Source: Marinobacter sp. SS5-14b
GTDB lineage: Bacteria > Pseudomonadota > Gammaproteobacteria > Pseudomonadales > Oleiphilaceae
NCBI RefSeq assembly: GCF_030541005.1
Contig: NZ_JASSVM010000002.1
Span: forward strand, 124,001 to 188,000
DNA length: 64,000 nucleotides
Reading direction: 5' to 3'
The notes under the pieces were generated by a model. That model had not been told where the DNA came from. It ran no database searches and saw only the letters and a list, made by a program, of their open reading frames with translations. Positions 62,931 through 64,000 of the stretch are shown here, piece by piece; positions within the stretch are counted from its first letter, which is position 1; each line of letters opens with the position of its first letter. A program made the position numbers and the translations under genes.

Positions 62931-63791
62931 TCAAACAGATGCTGCGCCGCTCACAATCTCCGAAATCTCTTGAGTGATCGCTGCCTGACGGGCCTTGTTA
63001 TAGGCCAGCTGGAGCTCGTCAATGATGCTGCCAGCGTTGTCGGTGGCGCTCTTCATAGCGATCATCCGGGCGGCCTGTTCACAGGCCAGATTCTCTACCA
63101 CACCCTGATACACCTGGGATTCGATATAACGTGGCATCAACCCGTCAAGAATCGGACGTGAATCCGGCTCGTAGATGTAATCCCACTGGCGACCAATGTC
63201 TTCATCTGAACCTTCGGGCAGAGGCAACAGTTGCTCTGACTTCGGGCTCTGGGTCATGGTGTTGACGAATTCGTTGCTGATAAGGAACAGGCGATCAATC
63301 TTGCCTGCCTCGAACGAATCCAGCATCACCTTGACACTGCCAATCAGCTTTTCCGCACTCGGGCTGTCGCCCATGTGGGTCAGGGCTGCCACCACATTTC
63401 CGCCGTAGCTGCGGAAAAATGAGGCGCCTTTCTGGCCAATGGCACAGATATCAGTCTCAATACCTTTCTGTTTCCATTCACGCATTTCACGCACGAGCAG
63501 CTTGAACGCGTTGGTGTTCAGACCACCACACAGGCCACGATCAGAGGAGACTACAATGTAGCCAACCCGCTTGACCTCACGCTCCTGCATGAACGGATGG
63601 CGGTAATCTTTGTTGGACTTGGCAATGTGTCCGATTACCTGGCGCATCTTTTCGGCGTATGGACGGGTAGCCCGCATACGCTCCTGAGCTTTACGCATTT
63701 TGCTCGCCGCCACCATTTCCATGGCGGAGGTGATCTTCTGCGTGCTCTTGATGCTTCCGATCTGGTTACGTATTTCTTTTCCGACGGCCAT
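62931..63791 (-). CDS. atpG: ATP synthase gamma subunit
   Basis: A 286-residue rotor subunit with the conserved N-terminus ([33 protein letters not shown]) and a C-terminus containing [32 protein letters not shown]. It rotates within the alpha-beta ring. The start follows atpA by 70 bases. Confidence 0.98.
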   Translation of the reverse strand: MAVGKEIRNQIGSIKSTQKITSAMEMVAASKMRKAQERMRATRPYAEKMRQVIGHIAKSNKDYRHPFMQEREVKRVGYIVVSSDRGLCGGLNTNAFKLLVREMREWKQKGIETDICAIGQKGASFFRSYGGNVVAALTHMGDSPSAEKLIGSVKVMLDSFEAGKIDRLFLISNEFVNTMTQSPKSEQLLPLPEGSDEDIGRQWDYIYEPDSRPILDGLMPRYIESQVYQGVVENLACEQAARMIAMKSATDNAGSIIDELQLAYNKARQAAITQEISEIVSGAASV

Positions 63792-63861
63792 AAGTCACTG
63801 CCTTTTCAAGTTAGACACTCAAAGGGACCAGCAGGCCCGCACACTGGCGGGCCCATTGGAT

Positions 63862-64000
63862 TTACCAGCTCTGAGTGGTCTTGAATTTTTCCAGAGCAGC
63901 TTTCAGGCCGGCAGCGATGTCGTCGTTGAAGCTGCCTTCAGCACCGATCTTCTCGAGAAGATCTTTCTGCTCGGACCGCATCCAGTCCAGCAGCTGTGCT
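63862..64000 (-). CDS. atpA: ATP synthase alpha subunit, C-terminal end (truncated by the window)
   Basis: Only the last 45 codons and the stop lie in the window. The translation AQLLDWMRSEQKDLLEKIG and the ending FKTTQSW match the usual AtpA C-terminus, and atpG follows directly. Confidence 0.9.
   Translation of the reverse strand, partial: AQLLDWMRSEQKDLLEKIGAEGSFNDDIAAGLKAALEKFKTTQSW

Overview
The window looks like a chromosomal segment of a marine, hydrocarbon-using gammaproteobacterium, most like Marinobacter. This is inferred from gene content (AlmA-type monooxygenase, betIBA, nhaB, atp-glmU-glmS order, class Ia nrdAB), not from a database search. No rRNA, tRNA, CRISPR array or insertion sequence was recognised. 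GC content is high except for an AT-rich patch at about 47.9-50.0 kb.

Layout. 0-10.4 kb: the tail of a thioredoxin-fold protein, a membrane transporter-like protein, a MerR regulator with a clear operator in front of a divergent SDR gene, an AlmA-like flavin monooxygenase, a divergent LuxR/MalT-type (LAL) regulator, and a 917-residue alpha-dioxygenase-like heme protein with an unusual C-terminal domain. This reads as a lipid/alkane oxidation neighbourhood. 10.4-18.1 kb: a YgjV-like protein, a periplasmic binding protein, a transglutaminase-like protein, an RsbQ-like hydrolase, and ahpC/ahpF separated by a frameshifted GHKL ATPase gene. 18.1-23.1 kb: betI-betB-betA plus a membrane protein, with a perfect BetI operator and a possible leader peptide.

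23.2-31.0 kb: a tightly coupled seven-gene minus-strand unit: MoxR-type AAA ATPase, unknown 310-aa protein, HExxH metallopeptidase-VWA protein, unknown 193-aa protein, CapK-like adenylate-forming enzyme, PnuC and NadR. 31.3-32.9 kb: a 7TMR-DISM-like receptor.

33.1-47.9 kb: a compact ten-gene plus-strand operon that I consider the most novel part. It encodes a LolA-like protein, a putative outer-membrane barrel, an RND exporter, a UbiA-like prenyltransferase, a three-part fusion (PilZ-like region, HMG-CoA reductase with all four catalytic residues, aminoglycoside phosphotransferase-type kinase), a PEP-synthase/rifampicin-phosphotransferase-like enzyme, a YghO-like N-acyltransferase, an OleC-like adenylating enzyme, a CDP-alcohol phosphatidyltransferase and a CDP-archaeol-synthase-like (CarS/DUF46) protein. 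Together they suggest synthesis and export of an unusual, possibly isoprenoid-containing polar lipid.

47.9-50.0 kb: an AT-rich cassette of three small membrane or secreted proteins, including a signal-peptidase-fold protein lacking both catalytic residues. 50.0-54.3 kb: nrdAB behind a cobalamin riboswitch and two NrdR boxes. 54.3-64.0 kb: a DUF3047-like protein, a periplasmic binding protein with a terminator-like hairpin inside its signal-peptide codons, nhaB, glmS, glmU, and the 3' part of the atp operon (atpC, atpD, atpG, partial atpA).
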